From: Tyto alba
Lineage: Eukaryota; Chordata; Aves; Strigiformes; Tytonidae
Length of the DNA: 64,000 nucleotides
NCBI RefSeq assembly: GCF_018691265.1
Contig: NW_024881330.1
Location: 15,809,386-15,873,385 of the forward strand
Direction of reading: 5' to 3'
In this document: positions 26,081 to 38,260 of the stretch, one piece after another
How the letters are laid out: each line of letters opens with the position of its first letter
Numbering within the stretch: position 1 is the first letter of the stretch
Made by a program: the position numbers and the translations under genes
Notes under the pieces: generated by a model
What the model was told of the DNA's origin: nothing
What the model saw: only the letters and a program-made list of their open reading frames with translations
The model's database searches: none

Positions 26081-28137
26081 GTATCTACCTTATGTTTTAT
26101 ATACCTTTTTTACATGTTCAGTTTATAGACTGGTTTTAAAACCACCATGTCCAGCAGCTTCATTGATTCATTGTATTTATGGCTGAGGAAGAATGTTAGC
26201 AGCAAATGTTGTAGTCAGCACAAGACAGCAACCTACAGGTTATGCTTTTGAAATGATCATATATTTTATGTATATGTGCCTGTCAGTCATAGAAGCCTCC
26301 TGTGAAATATTACTGAAATGAAACACAGCTAAAACTCCATATTAAAATGCCACAGTCTGATTTTCCATTGCAGTGCATGCTGTTCCCTTAGACTGCTGAA
26401 ATCAAAGCATGTGGAGAAGAACTCTATACAGGTATAGAGTGGCTCTGCAAAATAAGAACAGTAACATTTTACATTTGCTTTGCTCTGGTATGTTTTGTGC
26501 TACTAAATGATCAGGAAGAATTCAGAGCCATGACTGTGTTGGGTTCCAATATTGGGGTTTTATTCCCAGATCAAAATGTTCATTATCTTGTTGGCTCTCC
26601 TGTGGCTCAGCTAAGAGGATTGAGGGACAGAGGAACAGGTCTCAGAGTTGGATTCCCACCAAAGGCCATCACGCTCCTTTCCTTGCCAGAGCCTGCATCA
26701 TGATTTCACCCAGCAGTTTTTTTAAGAGCAAGAGTTCCCACGTTGCAGCTGAATCCAGTTCAGCAGCAATGTCTCGACAAAAGATGCAGAAGGAAATGGA
26801 TCTTGTGAGGATCATCAGCACAATTCAAACCTTAAATGAAACCAACAAGCAGACAAATGAGCTGTAATTTTATCAGGTGGAAACAGAAATCAGCGGAGCT
26901 ATTAAGTCTGCAGCAGCTGAGACTCTGCTTCTTAAATAAGTTGCACAAAGACACTGCTACAACTGGAGAGTTTTTCAGCTCAGAAGGCAGCGAGTGGGCC
27001 CCATGCCCAAGGAAAAGATATCGACACTACATTTTTGGAAACATCATTTCCATGCTGTGAAATTGCCCATGTGCTAGACTTGTACGGATTTCAATGGGAA
27101 AGCTCACCGTCAAACCACATGGCACCCAGCCCATACAGAGCTTTGGAAAAGATACTAAAGATAGTGTCAAAATCACCATGAAAATGGGACCAATGGCTAA
27201 AGGTACAGCCAAAATTGGTTCCATAATTCATTTACAATGCTGTCAAAATAAGGCTAGAGTTGAAGGAATCTCAACAAGCATCATCATCAGTGGCAGTTTT
27301 CTTCTAAGAATGAAATACAATGGGAAAAATGTGTCTTTGTGGATAATCCAGTGCTGAGAGGAAAAAAGACACCCCCAAATTGCTTCATTAAGATTAAGAA
27401 GTTGACATCTTAGGTTACAAAAGTCCCCACCAGCCACACAGCTCTCTCTTTTGAAAGGCACAATATCCATATGCAGTGATGGCATATTCATCAAAACTCC
27501 CCAAACAGCTCTGTTTTCCCCAGTGTTGAACACATCTGTGTATATCCCTACAAGTGTGTCTGACTTTCACAGACAATAAGTAGATTATATATATCAAATT
27601 CCTCAGCCTCACTGAAAAACAGGATCTAGCTGTTGCCCAGAATGATGCTAAATCAGAAGTTCTTGGAAATAAGTACATCAGCTTCCTGCTGGAGGACAAG
27701 CCCTAATATCTCCCTTTGACAACAGGGTTTTCTGCTTTGACTAGAGGGCAGATACAGGATGCCCAGACCAGTACCCACATTGTAGTAACTAGGAGGGCTC
27801 CCACTGCTCCAGCAGCCACTGAATCTGGCCTTTAAAGACACTGCTGATGTGATCAGTTCCTTACTGTAAAGGATACCAGTGACTGAGCCAGCGAGGAGCA
27901 GTAGGATAAAATTTAACAAGAAAAATATAGACTAAGCATGGGTAAAACTTTCCCATAGGTGAAGTCTAATTGACCATGGCATGATCTTATCAGACATTTC
28001 TTGTTTGGTCCTCTGGAAGATGGCTGAAAAAACCTACCAAAAAACTAATACTAAGAAGAGTTCTGCATTGGAGAGGCATCCTTGCACTGTTAGGATCAGT
28101 TTACTCAGGAGATTTTCACCTACTTAATTTTAGAGTT

Positions 28138-28155
28138 AAAAAAAAAAAAAAAAAA
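28138..28155 (+). repeat. Poly(A) run of 18 bp
   Basis: Eighteen consecutive A. No recognisable retroposon body lies upstream. Confidence 0.9.
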
Positions 28156-28693
28156 TTTTAAACCCTCAGGGAAGAGTTCTCAGCTTAAATATTATTTTAT
28201 TAATTTAATGGTTATGTTTTTATACTGATTCTTGAAAGTTATTTGAAATGCCCATGAGGGAATATAGTAGTGTTATGTTTTACCCAAGACACTGTGAACA
28301 CAATTCCCCTCTAATTTACTTAGCACGACCCCATGGACTTCAAACAGGTTGTAGAGGAAGCAAAGGGGAGCAGAATTTAACCCCACAGACGTTTGTCTTG
28401 CTGGACTCGATTAGCTTATCCGCTGGTGCTCAGCTGGCGCATGGTTTGGATTAGGAGGAGCTTCTCCCTGGCTGGGGACAGCCACAGCAGGGGGGATTGC
28501 TGTGCATCGGGATGGTGTTAACTGGAGATGCTTGTGTTAGGACAGAGATCTAGACAGTATTTTAGTATGCTGCAGTGACTATGCCAAGGTTGTTTAAAAT
28601 ATATGGAGTTTGTGTGTGATAGTTAATTTAACTAATATGTTTATTTACTGGCTCACTGACTTTTTGTATTTGGAAAAGATGACTCATCTGCTA

Positions 28694-28803
28694 CTTGATC
28701 CTGCCAATGTTTATTCTGCTGGTGGGCTCACTCTTTACTGGAGTACTGAGAGTAATCCCATTCGTATCAGGCCTATTAACGAGCATACTTTCACAGGATC
28801 AGG
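28694..28803. repeat. MITE-like element with imperfect terminal inverted repeats
   Basis: The left end reads CTTGATCCTGCCAATGTTTA. The right end, reverse-complemented, reads TGATCCTGTGAAAGTATGCT, so the ends are diverged inverted repeats around a GAGTACTGAGAGTAATCCCA centre. The layout fits the same old palindromic sauropsid repeat group as 17030-17150. It has no coding capacity. Confidence 0.5.
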
Positions 28804-31800
28804 TCTCTGGCTAGCTGTAAATAAAAATATTCACCTCCTCACCCTCAGCACTGGTGGAATTTCAGGGATGCTCATGTCATCATGGCCTGTTATAAGGTTT
28901 CAAAGGCACCACATTATCTCCATCCAGTTTTTCTAGGAATAATATTTTAAAGGGCACAAAACGCAAGTGAGAGATTTTGCTGTCGCTTAGCTGAGCACAC
29001 AGCAGCAAATCTCTGGCAGGATTTTCTGCCTCATGCTCTGTGCTGTCCATATTCCCCATAAACTGCCCAGAAGCAGATAAATGTCTAAGACAGACAGCGG
29101 CTGGCCAGCAAAGCATGGAGTTGCCTGAAGTTGAGAGAAATAGTGAGAAAGCAGCTACATGCACAAAAAAATCAAGGTTCCCAGGGCCAGGAGGAGGGGA
29201 CAGAAATAAGCATGCTGTGATGTAGCTTATCACTCAGGACATCTAGTGAAGGTGGATGGAAGGTCTCTTCTCCCACTGCTGTTGGTCCCTGCCAAGGGCT
29301 GTATATAGTTCATAATACTCTCTGTGCTGGTCAACTATCGAGTGCCAGGGAGCCTCTAGGGAAACTGTAATTCGGTTGCATGTACTTTTAAATCATCCAA
29401 ATGGTTCCTGGAAACTTCTCTGGCTTGTGCTACCTCTTGATCTGCCAAAGAACATCTAGCCACAACCTGGGAGCAAGAATGGTCCAGGGCCTCTCTGAGG
29501 AGGCAGTCTGCATGTGGTCCCTGTCTCTGCAGGCCTTGATGCCAGCCAGCCTTTGTGACAGCATGCTTCTGAGTACATTTAATTTACCAGGATGGCTGTA
29601 ATCTCTGTATGCCTGCTCTTATTTTGGTCCTGCACCAGGGAGTTCTAAAAGTTAAGTGTTGTGATGCCTCACTTGTAGTTGCATGAGTCCTGCTCTTAAT
29701 TGTCAACTACATGAATTATCACTGAAAGCTTGCTGCCCTTGAGGATCCATCTGGGCCTTGGATTTTATATTACACAGATATTAAACACTTAAGTACCAAA
29801 ATAGATATTTAGCACTTGCAGATATAAGTGCAACGTCATAGGGTCTGTTGAAAAAGAGCTGATGAAGATTTAGCAAATATCACTGTTGTGTACTTCAGTA
29901 CTTTCTAAACTTGCATTTGGCATCATGCATCTACCTGGATATCCTTGAAAACTTGTCTTTGATTCCCAGCAGCACTGGATTTGGAAAGAGTGTTGATGTC
30001 TAAAAAAATATCTAAAACATTCTCAAGATCCCTAAGCTAAGGCACTGGGCAGCCTCTGGTCACCAGTCAGACCATTTGTGAGCCATGTTGTGGCCTAGAC
30101 AACGTCCCTGGGAAGGGCTGGCAAAGCCCAAGGAACCAGTCATGCTCCATGTAGCTGGAGCACCAATGGCCTGAGCATCACCAAAGAGAAAAGAAGACAC
30201 AGAGCCCCAAAACAAGAAAGAACTGAGAGCAATTTTGTAAGTTGTGCCGAGTGTGGCAGAGTGATGCCACTCCTATTTCTGTCTCAGATTGAGCTGCATG
30301 GACAGTCTTTATTGCTTCCTTCCAGAAGCAGGAGCAGGCTCCTCAGCTGGAGGGGTGCTGATCTCCAACTCCCAGCCAGCTCAGGCAGTCCAGTCTGTCC
30401 CCTTGCCTTACCTGCTCTATCTCCCACCCTCCAGCTTTTTAGTCACAGGGACTCTGCTTGCCCCAGACAAGCCAGCTTTGATTGTGTGCCCCTTGTGCAC
30501 ATACAGTTTTGTGTTTTCCTTGCTTTCCTTACACCGGGATACTACAGCACACAATAAATTGGGATAATGTGCTAAAATGAGATGCCAGGGCTGTCTCTTC
30601 AGAGGGCTAGGCTGCCAAACATTACACCCACTGGATGTTAAATGAAGGCGATGACTAAGTGTTCACACAGCAGCTTGCTTTCACTGAAGAGTTTGGCAGA
30701 CTGACGTAAATTGAAAGTCTGCTGTGGGCAGATTTCCTCCTACTATTTTTGATTTCATGCAAATAAGAATTGCAGGACGCCAGGCAATTTCTACCTGTGA
30801 CTGACATATTTAATGTTGAAAGTCCCACACTGTTTTTATATATAAAATTGTGGATTTAATAATACATGTGGGGCAGTTGCAGATCTCAATATCTCATCCC
30901 AGACCTATCTCCCTTCCCTACTCCCAGCAGGCTGCATCCAGCCCCGTGGCACGGCTTGCTTTGACACATGCATGCCTATAAAGTGTTGCAGTCTGCTGCC
31001 AAGCTGCCAAAGAAAACACAACAGTGCAATATTTTCTGCTAACGAGCCTTTGTCCTGTGTGTTTCACTCCCCAGTTCTGCTAGATAAAAGCTTCCGTTAA
31101 AGGATTAAAAGGTAGCTTAGTCAAACAAGCATTCTGTGTCTTCCGACTGATCCAAGCAAGGAACCAGCTACTGCTCAAAAGCATTTAAGCTGACCTGAAG
31201 GAGTCTGGGAGGGAGGTCAGCAGGTGCAGGGCTGCTGGGAGATGAGCAGGGGCATCAGCTTTCGGGGTGATGGAGAAGCAGTGGGAAGCAGCTGCACACG
31301 GGCGGCAGTGACCCCCACGAGAGCGGAAACCGCGATGTGTGTCTGAAGAGTCTGAAGCACCAGGTGCACGTGTGGTTTCATCACGTCAGCTCTGGGTTGA
31401 GCGTGGGTGCCACGGAAAGTGCTGGGAAAGGACAGCAATAATGTCCTGGATGTGAAGAGTCCTGCCACCTGCGAGCAGCACTGCTGCCTCCCAAGGACAA
31501 GAGGCTGTCCCTAGGCACAGGGGCTGGATGTGAATGCCTTTAGGAAAGCTCACTCTCGGGTAAGTAGCCTGCAAGGCTCTTTCTGCTTGTCCCTGCCAGC
31601 CCAGATATCTTCCTCGTGTACTTTAGTACACTGTCCAGCCACCGTAAAATGTGGTGGTTTCATATTTCTCTTCCTGCACAGCAACCAGCCATGAAACAAA
31701 AATCTCAAGGAATAAAGGAGACTAGATAGTCAAGTTGCCGTTCAGAATAGGCACCAGAGGATAATGTTCAAAGTCCTAGCACTACCTCATTGAGACCAGG

Positions 31801-32944
31801 ACCTTTCACCCCAGCAACTGCCTGTTCAGAAGCATTTGCCCTCCCTGTCCAGGTATTCTTCAGTAGATGTCCATCTTTCCCAAACAAGGAAAGGGTTAGT
31901 CTGTGCCTACCTACCTACAGGCATTTGCAGCAGAGAACATGCAACCTGGCCAGTGGCATGGTGAAGATTATAGCCTGCCAGCTCAGGACTCATTCCCTGG
32001 AGGCAACTGGCAATCCATATATCTAGCATGCAGCCTCAGTCTCCATCAGACTACCTGTGGAAGACCTAATACATAATCAATTTTTGTGTTTTCCTCCCAA
32101 AGTGTTTGAAGTGATGTGAGATGATTTTCCACAGTGGTGTTTTGGTATGGTGTGGTCTGTGGCTAGAAGAGGAGAAGGCAAGATTCAAGGCTTTCTGGGA
32201 TGGTGCTAACCAATGGATGGTGAACAGATCCAAACAGGGGGGAATCTTGTCCATACTGCCTGTGGAAAACTGTCTCTGAATGAATTATTCTTAAATAGTT
32301 ATTTAGTAGCACAGATACATTTGCAGGAAGCTATTTGCAAAGGAACTCATGGGCCAGGCTTCCTAGTGGAAGGTGGCATCCTGGATACCTAAACTCTTAC
32401 TCCATAATTCACACAGGCTCTTGAAATATCTCATCCCTCCAGGAGTGGGGAAGAGGTGCCAACCAGGCTGAAGGTCACTCTTCTTTGGCATGATTTGGAA
32501 ATAGCCCTGGCATTAATCTTGTGGCCATCACAGTGTTCCATGATGCTGTATTCACATTGATATGCTCACATGACAACCCTTTTTCATGAGCTTTCCAGAT
32601 CCAAGTAGAACAAGTGGAACAAAAGTGAGAAAACTTATGAGTCATAAAGAAGATAATTTAACAGGTGAGGGGAAGTAGAAAAAAACAAGTGGGACAAAGG
32701 AGATCACTCACCATCTCCTACAGGCAGGGTTCCTCTTGTTTATTCCCCATGCTACGTGTGTTTTCATAGAGGCATTTAAGTTGGGCCCCCAATGAAGATG
32801 ATTTACTGGCTGGAATTTCTTTGTGCTGCTCTTCAGGTGCTCTCCTGCTGAGCTGTGATCCCTTTCTAGGCTCTGGTCACTATTGCTGGCACTGGCATCA
32901 AACTGATAGGAGTGGGATGGATTGAGGTTCCCCTCCCCCAGAAA
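28804..32944. other. Intergenic DNA, nothing recognised
   Basis: Short overlapping frames only; no repeat family was recognised. Confidence 0.55.
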
Positions 32945-33990
32945 CTTTAGTTTAAAGCCCTCTTCACCAGTTTGGCAAGCTTATGACCATTCTCTGACAG
33001 ATGGACCTCATCAGCCCCCAGTAGGTCAGATTTCTCAAAGCGAGTCCCGTGGTTTCAGTAGCTGAACCTCTGCCCGTGGCACCAGTCCTGTAATCATTTG
33101 TTGATCTGCCAGATTCGACTGGCCCTTTCAAACCCCTTCCCTTTCACTGGGAGGGTTGACGAAAAGCTGCCTGTGCTCCAGAGTCCCTTGCTGCCACTCC
33201 CAGGGCTCTGTAATCCTTCTTGACACTCCTCAGACTGCTCCTGGTTATACCACTGCTGCCCATGTGAAACAACAGTAGCAGATAATAGTCAGTGGACTGT
33301 ATGAGGCTTGGCAGTGTTTTGGTGACGACTCTGATATGAGTCCATGGTAAGCAGCACAGCCCTCTTTAGAATGTGTCAGGTTGGCAGATGGTGCCTCCGC
33401 ACCTCTTGGAAGAGAGTCACCTACTACTATCACCCTTCTCCTTGTCTTAGTTGCACTACAAGGAGCAGGTCAGGCTGCCTTACTCAGCTCCAGCATCTCT
33501 CCTGATGTGATGGGTCTTCCCTCTTCAGTCTGCAGAGCAGGGAACCAGTTCTGCAAGGGCACCTCAGGCTTCAGGGGAAGTCTCTTCCCGCCGCAGGCCC
33601 TTACCATTGCAAGCTTCCATTCTTCTTCATTAGTGGGCCCTCTCCCTTCCGTGTGTGAGGGTGAGGGAGCTTTTTGCTGTTTGTCCGTGGGCTGTGGGCC
33701 CACTGCAGACTGCTCTTGCAACCGGCTATCTAACTCCTCCTCAGCCTCCCTGATGCTACGCAGCCTTCTCGCCACCTCCTGCAGCTCAGCACCTGCAGCA
33801 GGGGGGCCTCCCTTTTCAGGCAGGTCTGACACTTGTCCCTGCCCCAGGAGAAAGGTCTGGGCGCTCCCTGCAGCCTGCTGCCTCTGCCTTCAGCAGCCCC
33901 GTCTGGGTGGAAGCATCAGCCACCGCTGGGGTAGATGGTGCAGAACTCCACCATCTTCCCCCACACCAGTTTTTATTCCTGAGCATGGCA
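32945..33990 (-). mobile_element. CR1-type ORF1 remnant with GDSL esterase domain
   Basis: The minus frame at 33832-33470 reads a charged, coiled-coil-like segment (LQEVARRLRSIREAEEELDS) followed by KRLPLKPEVPLQNWFPALQ. The frame shifts, and near 33433 it resumes with VIVVGDSLPRGAEAP, the GDS block of an SGNH/GDSL esterase. The terminal block near 32960-33060 reads roughly ADEVHLSENGHKL, including the catalytic-type D..H. This domain order is known for the first ORF of CR1-like non-LTR retrotransposons. Stops and frameshifts make it non-functional. Family assignment is from memory of similar sequences. Confidence 0.7.
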
Positions 33991-34563
33991 TTTGTTACAG
34001 GATATGGAATATCCCTTTAGCCAGTTTGGGTCAGCTTTGGCTCCAGCTCCACTGGAAAGCTGGATTTGCTTCACCTAACCAATGCCAGCCAGCTCTGAGT
34101 GCTGGAGGTCGGTTAGTGGATGCAGGATTTCAGTGATCAACACTCATGTTCAAAAGTGAAGTACAAACCAATTAATGGTGAAACTACCTATGCCTGGGGG
34201 CTGGCTAGAATGTCTTTTTTTTTATGGCTTCATATTTCATAGGATAGTTCTATGCTTGAGCTTTTCAATCTAAAACAGTGACTCAGGGCTATGACACTAG
34301 GGCCAAAGACCTCAGTAAGTGTTTGTGTTTACAGTCCAGTTTCTATTTACATTCTTCCCTTCAACAGCTGACATCAAAGTGGTAAAGACAGGTGGGTGGC
34401 CTTTCTAGAGGCTGGTGCTAATTATTGCAATTAGGAAACTTCATAAGAATACACCCAACATTTAAACAGAGCATCCAGTGTTTTGTAGCTTTACTAAGGA
34501 ATTGTGAGTGTTAATACAACTATAAATGCCTGAACTGTCTTTTATCACAAACATCCAGTTTGT

Positions 34564-34769
34564 TTAGGACTTTGTGGATTTCCAAGAAATCATGAACAAA
34601 AAAAGCTGCACTGGATCCATCACGTGCATTATTTCTTCTGCTCCACCAATTTTTTCTTCAAGAAGACAGATCATCTGAGTCCAGTGCACACACTGCACCA
34701 CACCAGTGGGAAAACACAGCTGCATCCTGCCACAGCACCTCTGCCTGTTTGAGCAGACTGTCTCCCTCT
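34564..34769 (-). other. Unidentified coding-like remnant beside CR1 endonuclease
   Basis: Two overlapping minus frames (34843-34658 and 34779-34564) continue downstream of the endonuclease piece. They read KQAEVLWQDAAVFSHWCGAV and LLEEKIGGAEEIMHVMDPVQ. The text is protein-like rather than random, but I do not recognise the family and no CR1 alignment is evident. It is probably part of a repeat. Confidence 0.3.
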
Positions 34770-34985
34770 TTATTGACATTCAAAGCATTGACAGGAATCA
34801 GCCCACCTTGCCTCAGCTGTTCCCACCAGTTCAAAAACTTCACTGTTTAGTATCTTTTCTAGTTCCTGCTGCTTATTTTCCATGCTCCTTGCATCCACGT
34901 ATAGACATTTCAGTACATTAATATTCTTCATCTTCTCTTGCTGAGCTACTCCAGCTTCAGTCTTATTTGTAGGCTGGCAGTACAT
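34770..34985 (-). mobile_element. CR1-type ORF2 endonuclease start, remnant
   Basis: The minus frame reads MKNINVLKCLYVDARSMENK then QQELE and ELVGTAEARWADS. This fits the beginning of the CR1 apurinic-like endonuclease, where the family has LxxLYxNARSMxNKQxELE and a DLIGIxETWW-type motif. The match fades after about 70 codons. It lies 5' of the ORF1 remnant, the reverse of the element's natural order, so it belongs to another insertion or a rearranged copy. Confidence 0.65.
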
Positions 34986-35689
34986 GTCAGATAATTTGAG
35001 TTAGGTGAAAATTTCTCCTCTTTTGTTCACACTGAGTTTTATAGATATCCAATAAACTTGCCTGATTTTTAAACCAGGAGTTTGGTACCCTAATTTGGCA
35101 AAGGATCATTAACCACAAGTTGCTTGCATCTAAAAATAATACATGATAATTTTGTTCTTTCTCAGAAACTGGCACACTGCATTCTCTAAAGGGAGATGAA
35201 TGAATATGTGAAAACAATTTTGGAACAGTTGCTTGTCTATAACAAATCAATATGAAATCAAGATAGAATTTATACTTTATTTCTCCATAAAGGTTTGTTG
35301 AGCTATGTTTCAAACATCATTCAGAAGAACCCTCTGGAGGCCCAAGAAACAAGGACTTGATCTTTCTAGAGCTTTCTATCCATAGGGAGACAACAGATCT
35401 GAATATTCATCATCTGGACAGCAGGGACAGATTGCCACTCCTGCAGAATTTCTTTTTGAAATCTGGGAATCGTGACCATCTTTCATTTTGCTTTAAATTT
35501 CTTGAGAAACTTCTGGGCATAGCAACACTTAGAAATTTCCTACAAGGAGTCTTACACGTTAATTAAATCTCCTGAGACTTGTCTTTCCCAGTCTGAGACA
35601 AGAGCCAGACATTTGCCAAATTACATCATTTCACCATGTGCAACTTCTCTAATGTTCACCCCTGTCAGCCATGCGACAAAAATTGTGGT

Positions 35690-36180
35690 CATGACCTGAT
35701 CATTTCTCCTCAAGACTACTAGAGCCTCCTCTTCATTTTCATCTTTTTCCTTTGCAACCTATTTCAAATGCCTCAGTAAATCATCTGCCTCAACAGCAGC
35801 ACCTCTGAATTCTTCCATCATTTTCCTTTGGCCTCCTGCATTAAATTTCAGCTACTTGTGTTTCCCTTCAAGGCTCCCCAGAACACTGCTCTGACCTATA
35901 GCATTAACTGCAATATTTCCTGTTCTTGTTTCCACCCAGCCAGTACATCACATGTTGGTGATGCCTTTATCATCTCCTCCATGTTCCAGACCAGCTTCTT
36001 TTATGAGTTTAGAAAGGAACGCACCTGTTTTCATACATCCTTTCTCAAAGCACACCTTCTCTGTTGATCAGTGCTCCTACAGCCGTCCCTGCTCCATTAT
36101 GACATTGCCATTCAGACATGACCAAACATTGGCAAAACTATGCAGGATATCACATGCTGGTTACTGATGAGCTCCAGACT
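35690..36180 (+). mobile_element. Possible ancient LINE (L2/L3-type) 3' fragment
   Basis: This is pyrimidine-rich sequence with the spacing and wording of old L2-like LINE tails: 'aggctccccagaacac...' near 35870, then 'catcctttctcaaagcacacctt' near 36037. A frame across 35952-36167 has CFHTSFLKAHLL-like text. Divergence is high and the call rests on general resemblance only. Confidence 0.3.
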
Positions 36181-36635
36181 TATATTTACAATTAATTGGT
36201 TAAAAGCCCCCGGAGACAGCAGCATTCTTTATATCTTGCACAATGACAATCTACTTCTAGACATCAATAACTAGTAAAACTAAGAGGCTTGTAACTAAGT
36301 CTTATTATTTTACAGATGGAGTGGTGGTACATTTTTCAAACAGGAGATCCTTCCCAGATACAAAAAAGTTAGAGTGAAGACAAGGGTTTCCTTAACTGGT
36401 TGGCTGAGGTTAAGCCCAGGACAGTTTTGGTCTCCTGCCATAAAGTTTCTTCTCATATTTTGTCCTAGCTGTCTGCTTCCTCATTTAGAGAAGTCCTAGA
36501 AGACAAATGGCACTGCAGGGTCATCCTTCCAAGGAGTGGTGGAGGATCTAACCTGGCTATTGGAGTCCCACCAGGCAAGAAGCTTCACAGATCCAATGGA
36601 TTAGACAAGAATGCCTACTGCCATCAGAAAAAGGA

Positions 36636-36653
36636 TTTTTTTTTTTTTTTTTT
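36636..36653 (+). repeat. Poly(T) run of 18 bp
   Basis: Eighteen consecutive T, without a recognised element attached. Confidence 0.85.
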
Positions 36654-37589
36654 GCAGCCATACAAAATGTGAATAATGGGATCTTAGGTTTGCAATTTTA
36701 TTTGTGCAGCTGGTGGTTTACAGGTGGGGTTGTAGTCGGAAGAGTTATAGGACTCTGTTTCTTATGTACCACTTACAAGTGTGTGAAGAAAGCATAAGGA
36801 AGAGGGTGTGTTTTACATTTTCTCTAATGGAGTATTATGTGGCAATTTGCAAAGATCTGGTCAGAAGGTATTGCAACCATGTCTAACACTCAAGCCCATA
36901 ACTGCAGATTCACTGTCATCACAGAAGCAGTATTAGAGGATCGACTGCAGTGCTAATGGGTGTTCCAAAGACTGCAGAAAAAGCCCCTGCTGCTGTTTGA
37001 GCTGTAACATAGGTTTAAGGGCCAACACATCTGAACTATTCCTTGACCAGGGAAGCAGTTCACTGTAGCTGGAGATACAGTCCAACGGCAAAAATGCCCA
37101 GAGCACCTTGCTTCAGTGGGCCTCCTTACACCATACTGCCTCTCTCGATATCCTTTGACCTTTGTTGCTGTAGCTAAGGGGAGTACATGTTTGGTTCTCA
37201 TTGTGGAATTCTGGTAAGTCCCACCAAAGCCGTTCTGTCACTCCCCTCCTCAGTTGGACAGGGGAAAGAAGAAAATGTAACAAAAGGTTCATGGGTTGAC
37301 ATAAGGACAGGGAGAGACCACTCACTGCTTACTGTCATGGGCAAACCAGACTTGACTTGGGGAAATTAGTTTATTACCGGTCAAATCAGAGTAGCATAAT
37401 GAGAAACAAAACCAAATCTTAAAATACCTTCCCCTCACCCCTCCCTTCTTCCCAGACTCAACTTCACTCCCAATTTCTTTGCCTCCTCCCCTCCAGTGGC
37501 ACAGGGGGGCAGGGAATGGAGGTTGTGGTCAGTTCATCACATGTCTCTGATGCTCCTTCCTCCTCAGGAGGAGGACCCTTCACACTCTT

Positions 37590-37870
37590 CCCCTGCTCCA
37601 ATGTGGTGTCTCTCCCACTGGAGACAGTCTTCCATGAACTTCTCCAATGTGAGTCCTTCCCACGAGAGACAGTCCTTCATGAACTGCTCCAGCATGGGTC
37701 CCCCATGGGGTCACAAGTCCTGCCAGCCAACCTGGGCTCCTCTCTCCATGGGTCCACACATCCTGCCAGGAGCCTGCTCCAGCGTGGGCTTCCCACAGGT
37801 TCACATCTGCCTGGTCTGGTGTGGGGTCCTCCATGGGCTGCAGGTGGAGATCTGCCCCACCATTAACCTC
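37590..37870 (-). repeat. Minisatellite-like tandem units inside the LTR
   Basis: On the plus strand a phrase of the form CTCCA(A/G)YRTGGG followed by TCCC(A)YRGG recurs with a period of about 40-50 bp, at least six times. The units have diverged, mostly by C-to-T and G-to-A changes at former CpG sites. The block lies between the LTR's TATA-like and poly(A) signals. Confidence 0.7.
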
Positions 37871-38056
37871 CATGGGCTGCAGGGCACAGCCTGCCTCACC
37901 ATGGTCTTCACCACGGGCTGCAGGGGAATCTCTGCTCCACTGCCTGCAGCACCTCCTCCCCCTCCTTATTCACTGACCTTGGTGTCTGCAGAGTTGTTTC
38001 TTTCACACATCCTCGCTCCTTTCTTCGGCTGCAGTTCTGCCAGCACAGGGTTTTTT

Positions 38057-38070
38057 CCCCCCCCCCCCCC
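38057..38070 (+). repeat. Poly(C) run, 14 bp
   Basis: Fourteen consecutive C follow six T, adjacent to the TATA-like box of the solo LTR. The run length is prone to sequencing and replication error. Confidence 0.9.
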
Positions 38071-38260
38071 TTCTTAAATACATTATCATAGAGGTGCTAC
38101 TACTGTTGCTAATAGAGTCAGCCTTGGCCAGTGGCAGGTCCATCTTGGAGCCAGCTGGCATTGGCTCTGTCGGACATGGGCAAAACTTGTAGCAGCTTCT
38201 CACAGAAGCCACCCCTGCAGTGCCCCCACTACCAAAACTTTGTCATGCAAACCCAATACA

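Larger units (their letters stand above)
22894..28693. other. Intergenic DNA with simple repeats only
   Basis: This stretch holds two microsatellites, homopolymer runs and a short trinucleotide repeat. A 182-codon plus frame (24134-24682) is the longest open stretch outside the repeats in the intergenic part. It has no recognised domain and no splice or promoter context. Confidence 0.55.
37202..38260 (-). mobile_element. Solo LTR of an avian endogenous retrovirus
   Basis: Read on the minus strand, this begins TGTATTGGGTTTGCATG at 38260 and ends near 37202 in a degenerate ..CCACA terminus, giving the TG...CA outline of an LTR. A TATA-like TATTTAAG lies at 38080-38073 and an AATAAA poly(A) signal at 37375-37370. 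Between them is a block of about 45-bp tandem units (about 37590-37870). No gag, pol or env sequence adjoins either end, so it is a solo LTR left by recombination. I recognise this long LTR as a type widespread in bird genomes; the exact family name is not certain. Flanking 5-bp duplications are not intact (GTAAT on one side, CTCAT on the other). Confidence 0.8.

Noticed and set aside
27094..27357. 87-codon plus frame rich in Lys and Gly
   Set aside because: It looked protein-like but matches no family I know, and there is no supporting gene structure.
33381..34136. 251-codon plus-strand open frame, the longest in the window
   Set aside because: It is antisense to the CR1-type ORF1 esterase remnant. 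The minus strand carries the recognisable protein text, and this frame is its shadow.
37496..38077. 193-codon plus-strand open frame and overlapping 116- and 97-codon frames
   Set aside because: They lie wholly inside the solo LTR. The apparent repeats in the translation come from its tandem units.
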